Source: Neobacillus bataviensis (GTDB lineage Bacteria; Bacillota; Bacilli; Bacillales_B; DSM-18226). Taken from it: a stretch of DNA of 64,000 nt. The stretch spans positions 62,001-126,000 of the forward strand of contig NZ_JAHXYW010000010.1 in the NCBI RefSeq assembly GCF_019969725.1, in the 5' to 3' direction. Both the position numbers and the translations under genes were made by a program. Position 1 is the first letter of the stretch. The number at the start of each line of letters is the position of its first letter. The notes beneath the pieces are model-generated. The model was given only the letters and a program-made list of their open reading frames with translations. It made no database searches and had not been told where the DNA came from. This document shows, one piece after another, positions 8,668 to 17,170 of this stretch.

Positions 8668-9555
8668 ATGGAAGCAAAGTTAGAGCAAGTTTTACCAAAA
8701 GTTGAAAGTCCGAAAAAACGGCGAATGAAGGAAATGAGTGCTCGTTTTTTCCAAAATAAATTAGCGGTTGCAGGCGGCGTATTTACTCTGCTATTAATCT
8801 TGATGGCTGTATTCGCGCCCTTGGTGGCACCATTTAGCCCAAGCCATCAGGATTATGCGAAATTCCTGCAAAGCCCAAGTGGTGCCAATATCATGGGTAC
8901 GGATGAACTTGGCCGCGATATATTCAGCCGAATTATTTATGGAGCAAGAGTTTCCATCCAGGCTGGTATCATTTCTGTAGGAATTGCGCTCTTGCTTGGG
9001 ATTCCAATTGGTCTTTTCTCAGGTTATTACCGAGGCGTACTTGATGAGTATGTGGTTATGCGTTTTACCGATGCCTTGCTTTCGTTCCCTCCGCTAGTCT
9101 TGGCGTTATCTTTGGCTGCGGTGCTTGGAGCAGGCTTGCAAAATGCAATGATTGCGATTGGGATTATCTTTACACCAAACTTTATCCGCCTTGTCAGGGG
9201 CGAAGTGTTGAGTCAGCGGGAGCGCGAATATGTGACGGCCGCGAAGGCGTCCGGTATCAGCGATGTGAAAATTATGTTCCGTCATATTTTTCCGAACTGT
9301 TTGCCTCCTATTTTAGTACAAGCGACCTTATCGATTGCAGCGGCGATTATTTCTGAAGCTTCTTTAAGCTATTTAGGATTGGGCACGCAGCCGCCAACAC
9401 CAAGCTGGGGTGCGATGCTATCGATGGGGCAGGGGTATCTGAAAGACGCACCGTGGATTTCCTTGTTCCCGGGATTATTCATCTTTTTAACCGTTTTATC
9501 GATCAACTTATTTGGTGATGGCCTGCGCGATGCGTTAGATCCAAAACTGAAGTGA
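8668..9555 (+). CDS. Peptide-type ABC importer permease (DppC-like)
   Basis: Second permease, about 295 residues, six helices; N-terminal FFQNKLAVAGGVFTLLLILM, then GTDELGRDIFSRIIYGARVS, which is diagnostic of DppC/OppC, and EAA loop EYVTAAKASGISDVKIMFRH. AGGAGG lies nine bases before ATG 8668 but only three before ATG 8662 (which overlaps the previous stop), so 8668 is favoured. Confidence 0.92.
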   Translation: MEAKLEQVLPKVESPKKRRMKEMSARFFQNKLAVAGGVFTLLLILMAVFAPLVAPFSPSHQDYAKFLQSPSGANIMGTDELGRDIFSRIIYGARVSIQAGIISVGIALLLGIPIGLFSGYYRGVLDEYVVMRFTDALLSFPPLVLALSLAAVLGAGLQNAMIAIGIIFTPNFIRLVRGEVLSQREREYVTAAKASGISDVKIMFRHIFPNCLPPILVQATLSIAAAIISEASLSYLGLGTQPPTPSWGAMLSMGQGYLKDAPWISLFPGLFIFLTVLSINLFGDGLRDALDPKLK

Positions 9556-9565
9556 GGGGAATAAC

Positions 9566-10243
9566 ATGACTTTTTCAATTACAGCACGATGTGAGAAAAC
9601 GGGAATGTTAGGGGTTGCTGTTTCGACGGCAAGACCGGCTGTCGGCTCCTTAGTTCCTTTTGTAAAAGCAGGCGTAGGCGCGGTTGCGACCCAGGCATTG
9701 GTTAATCCGTTTTACGGAATTGATGGATTAAAGCTTTTGGCTGAAGAGTTATCTGTTGATGAAATCATAGAGCGGCTCACAAAAGATGACTCTCATAGTG
9801 AAAGAAGACAGTGTGCCATCGTCGATAAGAACGGGAAGGCGGCCGCTTTTACCGGTGCCGAAACCGTTCCATGGCAGGGGCATTTAATTGGTGATCAATT
9901 TGTTGTGGCTGGGAACATGCTGACCGGCCCGGAAACCTTAGAAGCGATGTTTGAAACTTTTCAAGCATTAGAGAATGTAAGTTTACCAGAGCGGCTAATG
10001 GCGGCCTTAAGCAGCGGTCAGGAAGCCGGCGGTGACAAACGGGGAAGGCAGTCGGCGGCGCTTTATGTGGTCCATGAGGAAGAGTATCCACTAGTAGACA
10101 TCCGTGTCGATGAACATGCTGATCCGGTTAAAGAATTATTCCGTGTCTATGAAAAATGCCAGGAAAATCTGTTTCCATACACAATCAATCTAGTAAAAAG
10201 AAAGGAGGGGCAAGATTATGACGCAAGCGTTGTTAGAGGTTAA
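9566..10243 (+). CDS. DUF1028 protein (Ntn-hydrolase-like)
   Basis: A 225-residue DUF1028 protein. The start MTFSITARCEKTGMLGVAVS and the GVGAVATQALVNPFYG block are the family's marks. The fold is predicted to be related to N-terminal-nucleophile hydrolases, but enzymatic activity has not been firmly assigned. Its position between permease and ATPase genes, with its last 26 bases overlapping the ATPase start, shows tight co-translation with the importer and suggests it processes the imported compound (inference). Confidence 0.88.
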   Translation: MTFSITARCEKTGMLGVAVSTARPAVGSLVPFVKAGVGAVATQALVNPFYGIDGLKLLAEELSVDEIIERLTKDDSHSERRQCAIVDKNGKAAAFTGAETVPWQGHLIGDQFVVAGNMLTGPETLEAMFETFQALENVSLPERLMAALSSGQEAGGDKRGRQSAALYVVHEEEYPLVDIRVDEHADPVKELFRVYEKCQENLFPYTINLVKRKEGQDYDASVVRG

Positions 10244-11249
10244 AGACTTAAGGGTAAGTTTTGTCGGGAAAAAGAAAACGACAAACATTGTGGCCGGTTT
10301 ATCGTTTCAGGTGGAAAAGGGCAAAACCTTGTGTATCGTAGGCGAATCCGGCTGTGGAAAAAGTATGACCTCCCTTTCTGTCATGGGACTGCTACCGAAA
10401 ACAGGGGAAATCGAAGGAGAAATCCTGTTGAAGGGTGACGATTTAACGAACAAGTCCATGAAGCAAATGAGTAAGATTCGCGGTAATCAGATTTCGATGA
10501 TTTTCCAGGAACCGATGACTTCCTTAAATCCGGTACAGACGGTAGGCAAGCAAATTGCCGAAACGATTATACTTCACCAAAACCTCAATAAAAAAGAGGC
10601 GCGTGAAAAAGCGATTGACATGCTCCGGCTTGTAGGGATTCCGTCACCGGAAAAACGCATCGATGCGTATCCGCATGAATTGAGCGGCGGGATGAGACAA
10701 CGGGTAATGATTGCGATTGCCCTAAGCTGCAACCCTGAGCTCTTGATTGCCGATGAACCAACCACGGCACTGGATGTAACGATCCAGGCGCAGATTTTAG
10801 ACCTAATGAAGAAATTGCAAAAAGATCTGGATATGGGAATCATTATGATCACCCATGATTTAGCGGTTGTATCTGAAATGGCCGATACCGTCCTTGTGAT
10901 GTACGCAGGAAAAGCGGTCGAATATGGCACCAGGGATGCCGTCTTTAACAATCCTTCCCACCCTTACACACAAGGCCTGATGAAATGTATACCTGATGTG
11001 GATTCGGAGGAAGAGGTTGAGGAGCTTTTTGTGATAAAAGGTTCCGTTCCATCTCCAGACGCCATGCCTGCAGGATGCCGTTTTTTTGACCGCTGTCCAC
11101 ATGCAAAGGAAATTTGCAAAATGAACGCACCGGGAATTACTTCGATTGATGGGCAGCATTCGGTAAGCTGCTGGAAATACACTGATAAATGGGAAGGTGA
11201 AGGGCATGAGTCTTCAATTAGAGAAATCGCAGTATCAAAATCTTCTTGA
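10218..11249 (+). CDS. Peptide-type ABC importer ATP-binding protein (DppD-like)
   Basis: A 343-residue ATPase. Walker A GESGCGKS, ABC signature LSGGMRQR, Walker B LLIADEPTTALD, switch His in MITHDLAVV, and the C-terminal oligopeptide extension GCRFFDRCPHAKEIC with Cys residues that may bind an Fe-S cluster. The start lies inside the end of the DUF1028 gene and the end overlaps the next ATPase gene, so three genes are translationally coupled. Confidence 0.94.
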   Translation: MTQALLEVKDLRVSFVGKKKTTNIVAGLSFQVEKGKTLCIVGESGCGKSMTSLSVMGLLPKTGEIEGEILLKGDDLTNKSMKQMSKIRGNQISMIFQEPMTSLNPVQTVGKQIAETIILHQNLNKKEAREKAIDMLRLVGIPSPEKRIDAYPHELSGGMRQRVMIAIALSCNPELLIADEPTTALDVTIQAQILDLMKKLQKDLDMGIIMITHDLAVVSEMADTVLVMYAGKAVEYGTRDAVFNNPSHPYTQGLMKCIPDVDSEEEVEELFVIKGSVPSPDAMPAGCRFFDRCPHAKEICKMNAPGITSIDGQHSVSCWKYTDKWEGEGHESSIREIAVSKSS

Positions 11250-12198
11250 GGTCCAAGATTTAAAAAAACACTTTCCTGTTGGCGACCAAGGATTTTTTTC
11301 AAAAGAAAAACAGGTGGTTAAAGCCTTAGATGGTATCACATTCTCATTGAAAAAGGGAGAAACCTTAGGGATTGTCGGGGAGTCCGGCTGTGGGAAATCG
11401 ACCATGGGCCGAGCCATCCTAAGGCTTCATGAACCTTCTTCTGGGAAAATTATCTATGAAGGAAATGACATTACACAGGTTCCAAAAAAAGATATGCGGG
11501 CTCACCGGAAGGACCTGCAGATTGTTTTTCAGGACCCATACGGCTCGCTAAATCCGCGAATGACTGTAGGGGCAATGTTATCGGAAATCGTGGAGACACA
11601 TAAGATTGTTCCGAAAAAGGATTTGTACGATTATGTCTGCCGCTTGCTTGTAGAAGTTGGCTTAAACGAACAGTATTATCACCGCTTCCCGCATGAATTT
11701 TCCGGTGGGCAGCGCCAGCGGGTTAGTATCGCACGCGCGTTGTGTACGAATCCGAAGTTAATCGTTTGCGATGAAGCTGTATCCGCGCTGGATGTATCGG
11801 TTCAATCGCAAATTCTAAATCTCTTGCAGCGTTTAAAAAAGGAACATCAGTTGACCTACTTGTTCATTTCCCATGATTTGAGCGTCGTCAAGCATGTCAG
11901 CGACCGGGTTGCTGTCATGTATTTGGGGAAAATGGTTGAATTGGCAGATAAAAAAGATCTGTATGACAATCCGCTTCATCCGTATACGAGAGCCCTGCTT
12001 TCAGCGATTCCCTCGACGAAGGAGGAAAAGAAACGCGAGAGAGTCATTTTATCAGGGGATGTCCCAAGTCCGATCAATGTTCCAAGCGGCTGCCGTTTTC
12101 ATACAAGATGTCCATTAGCAACAGATAAATGCCGAACAGAGGAACCGGCCTTTAATGAAGTAAGCGAGAATCATTTTGTTGCTTGTCATTTTGCATAA
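11206..12198 (+). CDS. Peptide-type ABC importer ATP-binding protein (DppF-like)
   Basis: Second ATPase, about 330 residues. Walker A GESGCGKS, signature FSGGQRQRV, Walker B LIVCDEAVSALD, and C-terminal GCRFHTRCPLATDKC. ATG 11206 is preferred (GGTGA just upstream, MSLQLEKSQ) over an in-frame GTG at 11197. It overlaps the first ATPase by 44 bases and ends the importer operon. Confidence 0.93.
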   Translation: MSLQLEKSQYQNLLEVQDLKKHFPVGDQGFFSKEKQVVKALDGITFSLKKGETLGIVGESGCGKSTMGRAILRLHEPSSGKIIYEGNDITQVPKKDMRAHRKDLQIVFQDPYGSLNPRMTVGAMLSEIVETHKIVPKKDLYDYVCRLLVEVGLNEQYYHRFPHEFSGGQRQRVSIARALCTNPKLIVCDEAVSALDVSVQSQILNLLQRLKKEHQLTYLFISHDLSVVKHVSDRVAVMYLGKMVELADKKDLYDNPLHPYTRALLSAIPSTKEEKKRERVILSGDVPSPINVPSGCRFHTRCPLATDKCRTEEPAFNEVSENHFVACHFA

Positions 12199-12207
12199 AT
12201 CGGATGG

Positions 12208-12237
12208 GTCCTTACCGGAGTGGTAAGGACGTTTTCG
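12208..12237 (+). terminator. Intrinsic terminator closing the importer operon
   Basis: GTCCTTACC / GGTAAGGAC stem with GGAGT loop, followed by GTTTTCGTT; the tail is imperfect so some read-through to the ggt gene is possible. Confidence 0.7.
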
Positions 12238-12359
12238 TTAAAATAACATATATTTTACAAAAAGGTATATTTCGTTTGTAAGGCAAATAAGATAAAATTG
12301 TTTACAAAAGGAAAATAAATAAATCATTTCAGATACGATATGAATGAGGGGAGAACATC

Positions 12360-13970
12360 ATGAAATTTGATTACTTAAATTACCCATATCCGTCCCAACG
12401 AACAGCCACCATCGCCAGGAACGGAATGGTCGCTACTTCTCAGCCGTTAGCCGCACAGGCCGGCCTTGATATTTTAAAAAAGGGCGGAAATGCCATTGAT
12501 GCGGCGATTGCCACGGCAGCATGCTTAACAGTGGTAGAGCCGACCTCTAATGGGATTGGCGGCGATGCATTTGCGTTAGTCTGGACAAAAGGCGAGCTTC
12601 ACGGCTTGAATTCAAGCGGTCCGGCACCAAAAAGCATCTCGATTGAAGCGGTAAAGGAAAAAGGACATGAAAAAATGCCGACGTTTGGCCTTGTGCCTGT
12701 AACGGTTCCAGGTGCACCGGGAGCATGGGCAGAACTGTCCAGACGATTTGGCAAGCTGCCATTAACCGAGGTCCTCCAGCCTGCAATCGAATATGCCGAA
12801 AAGGGATACGCGCTTTCCCCTGTTTTAGGAAAGTACTGGAACTCTGCTTTTAATAGATTTAAAGATTTGTTTATAGGTGATGAGTATAAAGGCTGGTTCG
12901 AAACCTTTGCTCCGGACGGCAAGGCACCACAAATCGGGGAGATTTGGAAATCAGAAGGCCACGCAAGCACACTGCGCGCCATTGCGGAAACGAAGGCTGA
13001 AAGCTTTTACCGTGGCGAATTAGCGGAGAAAATTGACGAATTTTCCAAGCAGCACGGCGGTTTCCTTTCTAAAGAGGATTTAGCGGCTTATAAGCCTCAG
13101 TGGGTCCAGCCGATTAAAGTGAATTACAAAGGCTATGATGTCTGGGAGATTCCGCCAAACGGCCAGGGAATTGTTGCCCTGATGGCGCTTAACATCCTAA
13201 AAGGCTATGATATCGCGGAAAAAGAATCCGTGGAAACCTATCATAAACAAATTGAAGCGATGAAACTTGCCTTTGCTGATGCCAAGAAATATGTGACAGA
13301 CCCAGAAAAAATGTCAGTAACATCCGAGCAATTATTATCTGAAGAATTTGCGGCAGCAAGAAGAAGTTTGATTGGGGATTCAGCGCTGACGCCTGAACCA
13401 GGAACTCCTCCAAAAGGCGGTACGGTTTATTTAGCAACAGCTGATGGCGAAGGCAATATGGTTTCGTTTATCCAAAGTAACTATATGGGTTTTGGCTCAG
13501 GAATCGTGGTTCCGGGAACAGGCATTGCCCTGCAAAACCGCGGCGCAGATTTCTCGTTGGACCCAACGCACGAGAACCGTCTTGAACCGGGTAAACGGAC
13601 GTACCATACGATTATTCCTGGTTTTTTAACAAAGGATAATGAAGCGGTTGGACCATTCGGTGTCATGGGCGGATATATGCAGCCGCAGGGTCATGCTCAA
13701 GTCATTATGAACACGATAGATTTCCATTTAAATCCGCAAGCGGCCTTGGATTCGCCAAGATGGCAATGGATGGAGGGCAAGAAGATTTTAGTTGAAAACA
13801 CCTTTCCTACCCATATTGCACAAGCACTGGCAAGAAAAGGGCATGACATCGAAATTGCTTTAGAAGGCGGTCCGTTTGGAAGAGGACAGATCATTTGGCG
13901 AGACCCAAGTACAGGTGTGCTTTCTGGCGGAACAGAATCGAGAACGGACGGTACGATTGCGGCCTGGTAA
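12360..13970 (+). CDS. ywrD: Gamma-glutamyltransferase family protein (YwrD-like)
   Basis: A 536-residue member of the gamma-glutamyltranspeptidase family. No signal peptide is visible, so it is cytoplasmic, as for B. subtilis YwrD and unlike secreted Ggt. N-terminal ATSQPLAAQAGLDILKKGGN and AIDAAIATAACLTVVEP with SNGIGGDAFA match the family. The autocatalytic Thr of the small subunit is at residue 355 (GGT in KGGTVYLATAD), followed by the QSNYMGFGSG and GVMGGYMQPQGHAQV blocks. It would cleave gamma-glutamyl bonds of compounds brought in by the upstream importer (inference). Start ATG behind GAGGGGAG. Confidence 0.9.
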   Translation: MKFDYLNYPYPSQRTATIARNGMVATSQPLAAQAGLDILKKGGNAIDAAIATAACLTVVEPTSNGIGGDAFALVWTKGELHGLNSSGPAPKSISIEAVKEKGHEKMPTFGLVPVTVPGAPGAWAELSRRFGKLPLTEVLQPAIEYAEKGYALSPVLGKYWNSAFNRFKDLFIGDEYKGWFETFAPDGKAPQIGEIWKSEGHASTLRAIAETKAESFYRGELAEKIDEFSKQHGGFLSKEDLAAYKPQWVQPIKVNYKGYDVWEIPPNGQGIVALMALNILKGYDIAEKESVETYHKQIEAMKLAFADAKKYVTDPEKMSVTSEQLLSEEFAAARRSLIGDSALTPEPGTPPKGGTVYLATADGEGNMVSFIQSNYMGFGSGIVVPGTGIALQNRGADFSLDPTHENRLEPGKRTYHTIIPGFLTKDNEAVGPFGVMGGYMQPQGHAQVIMNTIDFHLNPQAALDSPRWQWMEGKKILVENTFPTHIAQALARKGHDIEIALEGGPFGRGQIIWRDPSTGVLSGGTESRTDGTIAAW

Positions 13971-13995
13971 ATCCAAAAAAGGTGTTGAATAAATA

Positions 13996-14571
13996 ATGAA
14001 ACAGCTAGATATCAGTATTGCATTTTTTCGATCTGGAATCTTAGGCTACGGGGGAGGGCCCTCTTCGATCCCGCTCGTTCATAAAGAGGTGGTCGAGCGG
14101 TTTAAGTGGATGAATGATGATGAATTTGCGGATGTGTTAGCGTTAGGGAATACTCTGCCAGGTCCGATTAATACCAAAATGGCAGGATATATCGGTTACC
14201 GGGTTGGAGGGTATTTGGGAATGATCAATGCCATTCTGTCTTCGATTCTCCCAACCATTTTACTCATGATCATCTTGCTTACCTCCTTGTCCTCTGTGAA
14301 GGACCTGCCATGGGTGGCGGGAATGACGAAAGCTGTTGTTCCGGTTGTAGGTGTCATGATGGCCACGTTAACCTGGGATTTTTTCAAGAAATCGTATCAA
14401 ACGCTTGGAAAAATAAAAGCAGGTTTGGTTGTTATTGGCAGCTTGCTATTATTACAGGTTTTGGGGATCCATCCAGGGATCCTCATTGCAGCGATCTTAA
14501 TTTTTGCCCTTGTTAAAAAGGATAAAGCCCCTAAGGCTGCGGAAAAAAATGTGGAAAGAGGGGTGGGATGA
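13996..14571 (+). CDS. ywrB: Chromate transporter family, half-size (YwrB-like)
   Basis: A 191-residue single-domain CHR protein with about six helices. The conserved GGxxxxPLV region appears as GYGGGPSSIPLVHKEV and the PGP motif as ALGNTLPGPINTKMAGYIGY. Short CHR proteins work as pairs of opposite topology, and the next gene supplies the partner. Its stop overlaps the next start. True substrates of such pairs outside chromate resistance are unsettled; neighbours point to an organic or sulfur-containing anion. Confidence 0.9.
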   Translation: MKQLDISIAFFRSGILGYGGGPSSIPLVHKEVVERFKWMNDDEFADVLALGNTLPGPINTKMAGYIGYRVGGYLGMINAILSSILPTILLMIILLTSLSSVKDLPWVAGMTKAVVPVVGVMMATLTWDFFKKSYQTLGKIKAGLVVIGSLLLLQVLGIHPGILIAAILIFALVKKDKAPKAAEKNVERGVG

Positions 14572-15098
14572 TGTTATATTGGCATATTTTCCTTGCCTTT
14601 TTCATACCGGGAATCGTCGGTTATGGCGGCGGTCCTTCTTCGATCCCGCTTGTCGAAAATGAAGTGGTTGGCCATTACGGCTGGATGACGGTTCAGGAAT
14701 TTAGTGAGGTTTTGGCGCTTGGCAATGCCCTGCCAGGACCGATTGCGACGAAAATGGCCGGTTATATTGGCTATGAGGTGGGAGGGGTCATCGGTTCGGT
14801 GATCGGGGTGTTTGCGACTGTTGCACCTTCACTGTTCTTAATGATTGTTCTGTTAGGTATATTATATAAGTATAAGGAATCACCAAGGGTGAAGCGGATG
14901 ACGACCTATATCCGCCCGACGATTGCGGTTCTGTTGGGTGTGATGACGTTTAACTTCTTCTTCACGTCCTACCATAATTCTGGTGTTCTCCAAACGGTCT
15001 TCTTAATTGCAGCAAGCTTGTTGCTTTTAGAAAAATTCAAGGTGCACCCGGCCTATGTGATTGTGGGCTCATTAGCTTATGGGGCGCTGTTTTTATAA
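14568..15098 (+). CDS. ywrA: Chromate transporter family, half-size (YwrA-like)
   Basis: A 176-residue CHR half-protein, partner of the preceding gene, sharing GYGGGPSSIPLVENEV and ALGNALPGPIATKMAGYIGY almost residue for residue, which shows an origin by tandem duplication. ATG lies four bases inside the preceding gene's end behind GAGGGGTGGG. Confidence 0.9.
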   Translation: MMLYWHIFLAFFIPGIVGYGGGPSSIPLVENEVVGHYGWMTVQEFSEVLALGNALPGPIATKMAGYIGYEVGGVIGSVIGVFATVAPSLFLMIVLLGILYKYKESPRVKRMTTYIRPTIAVLLGVMTFNFFFTSYHNSGVLQTVFLIAASLLLLEKFKVHPAYVIVGSLAYGALFL

Positions 15099-15121
15099 AA
15101 GGGTGTAGCAGGAGGGGAACT

Positions 15122-16018
15122 ATGTTAGTTAGTCGGTCCAATTTGATTTATGCGTTTAGTAAGGAAAACAAACCGGTTTTACAGGTGGATTCCGGCACAC
15201 AGGTTGTCATCGAAACCTGTGATTGTTTTGAGAACCAGATTGTTTCAGAGGATGTTTCTTATCATGCGATGGATTGGGATAAGGTCAATCCGGCGACCGG
15301 CCCTATTTTTGTGAAGGGTGCTGAGGCCGGCGATATTCTTGCTGTTACGATTGATGAGATCGAGCTTACAGATCAAGGGGTAATGGCGGTTAGTCCTGGT
15401 ATGGGGGTACTTGGTGACCGTATTGAAGAATTCGAAGCGAAGCTCATCCCTATTCGTGATGGCAAGGCGGTTTTTAATGATAAAATTGAATTCCCTTTAA
15501 ACCCGATGATTGGGGTAATCGGGGTGGCGCCGAAGGATGGAGATGTTTCCTGTGGGACGCCAGGCTCTCATGGCGGCAATATGGATAATAAAATGATTAC
15601 CACAGGGGCTACCCTTTATTTTCCGGTTCATGCAGATGGTGCGCTGTTTGCGCTCGGCGATTTGCATGCTGCTATGGGGGACGGAGAAATTGGCGTGACG
15701 GGAATTGAAATTGCTGCCAAGGTAACCGTCACTTTAAAGGTCATTAAAGGCTTTAGTATTGAAAATCCGATTTTGGAATCGGAAGAATTTATTAGTACGA
15801 TTGCCTCTGAGGAGACGCTGGACCTGGCGGTTAAGCGCTCAGTAGAAGACATGGTTGCCTTTTTGGAGGATCGGATTGATCTTTCTTTTAATCAAATCAA
15901 TATGTTGTGCAGTGCCGTTGGCCAGACGCAAATCTGCCAGGTGGTGGACCCGCTGGTCACAGCACGGTTTCTTTTTCCAAAGTGGGTTTTGGGGAAGTAT
16001 GGGTCTGGAATTTTTTAA
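15122..16018 (+). CDS. Acetamidase/formamidase family protein
   Basis: A 298-residue FmdA/AmdA-type amidase. Typical features are PVLQVDSGTQVVIETCDCF, NPATGPIFVKGAEAGDILAV, the metal-site segment CGTPGSHGGNMDNK and DLHAAMGDGEIGVTGIE. Such zinc enzymes release ammonia from short amides. Behind AGGAGGGGAAC and 23 bases from the transporter gene, it closes the ggt-chr operon and suggests that the substrate carries an amide. Confidence 0.9.
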   Translation: MLVSRSNLIYAFSKENKPVLQVDSGTQVVIETCDCFENQIVSEDVSYHAMDWDKVNPATGPIFVKGAEAGDILAVTIDEIELTDQGVMAVSPGMGVLGDRIEEFEAKLIPIRDGKAVFNDKIEFPLNPMIGVIGVAPKDGDVSCGTPGSHGGNMDNKMITTGATLYFPVHADGALFALGDLHAAMGDGEIGVTGIEIAAKVTVTLKVIKGFSIENPILESEEFISTIASEETLDLAVKRSVEDMVAFLEDRIDLSFNQINMLCSAVGQTQICQVVDPLVTARFLFPKWVLGKYGSGIF

Positions 16019-16048
16019 ACCGAGGGGGTTTTCCTTCGGTTTTTTTTC
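16017..16048 (+). terminator. Intrinsic terminator after amidase
   Basis: AAACCGAGG / CCTTCGGTTT stem (one G-T pair) followed by a run of eight T. Confidence 0.85.
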
Positions 16049-16133
16049 TAGTTATTGTTAAAATGTCCAAAGCACCCCAAAAAACGTCCAATCAATTCTA
16101 AAGAGTCTCGCAGTCCTCCATCCAAATTCTATT

Positions 16134-16162
16134 TTGAAATATAATTCCACAAAAAATATAAT
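16134..16162 (+). promoter_or_regulatory. Sigma-A promoter for HAD phosphatase gene
   Basis: TTGAAA (16134-16139), a spacer of exactly 17 bases, TATAAT (16157-16162); 34 bases upstream of the start codon. Confidence 0.8.
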
Positions 16163-16196
16163 AATACTAAAATGACATTACGAAGGGGGATTAAAA

Positions 16197-17048
16197 ATGA
16201 AGTATCCACTATTGGCAGCGGACCTAGATGGGACATTATTAAACGATCAAAAGGAAATTGCTACCGAGACGATCGAGGCAATCCAGGAGTATCGCCAAAG
16301 GGGCGGAAGAGTCGTGATTTGCAGCGGCCGCACCCCGCTTTCGACCAAATGGATTGCCAGTACCATCGGCCTTAAGGGTGAGCCAATCATTGCTTATAAT
16401 GGGGCGATCCTCATGGATGAGAACGGAGAAATCAGTGCGCAATCCGTTTTTTCCATAGAATCGTTAATCAACTTTTGGGAACTGTGTGAGGCAGAGGGGA
16501 TTTATGCGCATTTTTATGAAGGGGATACGCTCCTGGTTCCGCAAGTGAATAAATGGAACGAAAGATGGATTGAAAATAACATTCCTACTCTTGAAAATTC
16601 AGGGGGCAGCCGGCAAAACTGCGAGCAATTCCGGAACCAGTGCCAGGTGAAGGTGATTGGTAATATTTATCAATACCTGAAGGAACATACACCAGGCATT
16701 ACTAAAATTGCCGTCTTTGATGATCAAAACAAGCTCCATGATTTTTCTAAACAAATCGTCGACATGGAAATCAGCAGCAGTTTCGATTTTCTTAATTTAG
16801 AAATTACCCCGATTGGAGTGACAAAGGCCTCCGCCTTAATCAAACTCGCCGAAAAACTCGGGATTCCCATCTCGCAAACCGCGGCAATCGGGGATAATTA
16901 TAACGACTCGCTTATGCTTAAAGCAGCTGGCCTGGGAATTGCCATGGGAAATGCACCGGAAAAAGTGAAGCAATTGGCGGATGAGGTGACCGGGGGAAAT
17001 AATGAAGCGGGGGTTGCCCAGGCGATTCGCCGTTATTTATTAGAATAA
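16197..17048 (+). CDS. Cof-type HAD-IIB family phosphatase
   Basis: A 283-residue Cof-like HAD hydrolase. Motif I is AADLDGTLLND with the two catalytic Asp, motif II VICSGR, motif III Lys in TKASAL, motif IV IGDNYNDSLML; the C2B cap spans about residues 90-190. These enzymes dephosphorylate sugar phosphates or flavin-type compounds. It precedes the MurNAc operon but has its own promoter. Substrate unknown. Confidence 0.9.
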   Translation: MKYPLLAADLDGTLLNDQKEIATETIEAIQEYRQRGGRVVICSGRTPLSTKWIASTIGLKGEPIIAYNGAILMDENGEISAQSVFSIESLINFWELCEAEGIYAHFYEGDTLLVPQVNKWNERWIENNIPTLENSGGSRQNCEQFRNQCQVKVIGNIYQYLKEHTPGITKIAVFDDQNKLHDFSKQIVDMEISSSFDFLNLEITPIGVTKASALIKLAEKLGIPISQTAAIGDNYNDSLMLKAAGLGIAMGNAPEKVKQLADEVTGGNNEAGVAQAIRRYLLE

Positions 17049-17062
17049 GATTTTAAAATAAT

Positions 17063-17102
17063 ATTTCAATATTTTCATAAAAATATTGAAATGTCGTTTC
17101 AA
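17063..17102. promoter_or_regulatory. Two overlapping dyads, likely MurR operators
   Basis: First dyad: ATTTCAATATTTT (17063-17075) and AAAATATTGAAAT (17080-17092), perfect 13-bp arms. Second dyad: TTGAAA (17086-17091) and TTTCAA (17097-17102). They overlap at the promoter's -35 hexamer, an ideal place for repression by the MurR encoded in the operon. Confidence 0.7.
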
Positions 17103-17114
17103 GTGGAATATAAT
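17086..17114 (+). promoter_or_regulatory. Sigma-A promoter of the murQ operon
   Basis: TTGAAA (17086-17091), 17-base spacer, TATAAT (17109-17114). Confidence 0.8.
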
Positions 17115-17123
17115 AAGGGTACG

Positions 17124-17137
17124 GGTAATCGCTTACA
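17124..17137 (-). promoter_or_regulatory. cre-like site (CcpA)
   Basis: On the minus strand the site reads TGTAAGCGATTACC, matching the consensus TGNAARCGNWWWCA except for the last base. It lies just beyond the expected transcription start, a usual position for carbon catabolite repression. Confidence 0.5.
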
Positions 17138-17170
17138 TCTTAGACAAACTAACAGGAGGAGAACGCAGCA

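Noticed and set aside
10218..10243. Frameshift between DUF1028 and ATPase genes
   Set aside because: Both proteins are complete at both ends; the overlap is a usual translational coupling.
14568..14571. Split chromate transporter as a broken full-length gene
   Set aside because: Both halves carry complete CHR domains with the same motifs; paired half-size CHR genes are normal in bacilli.
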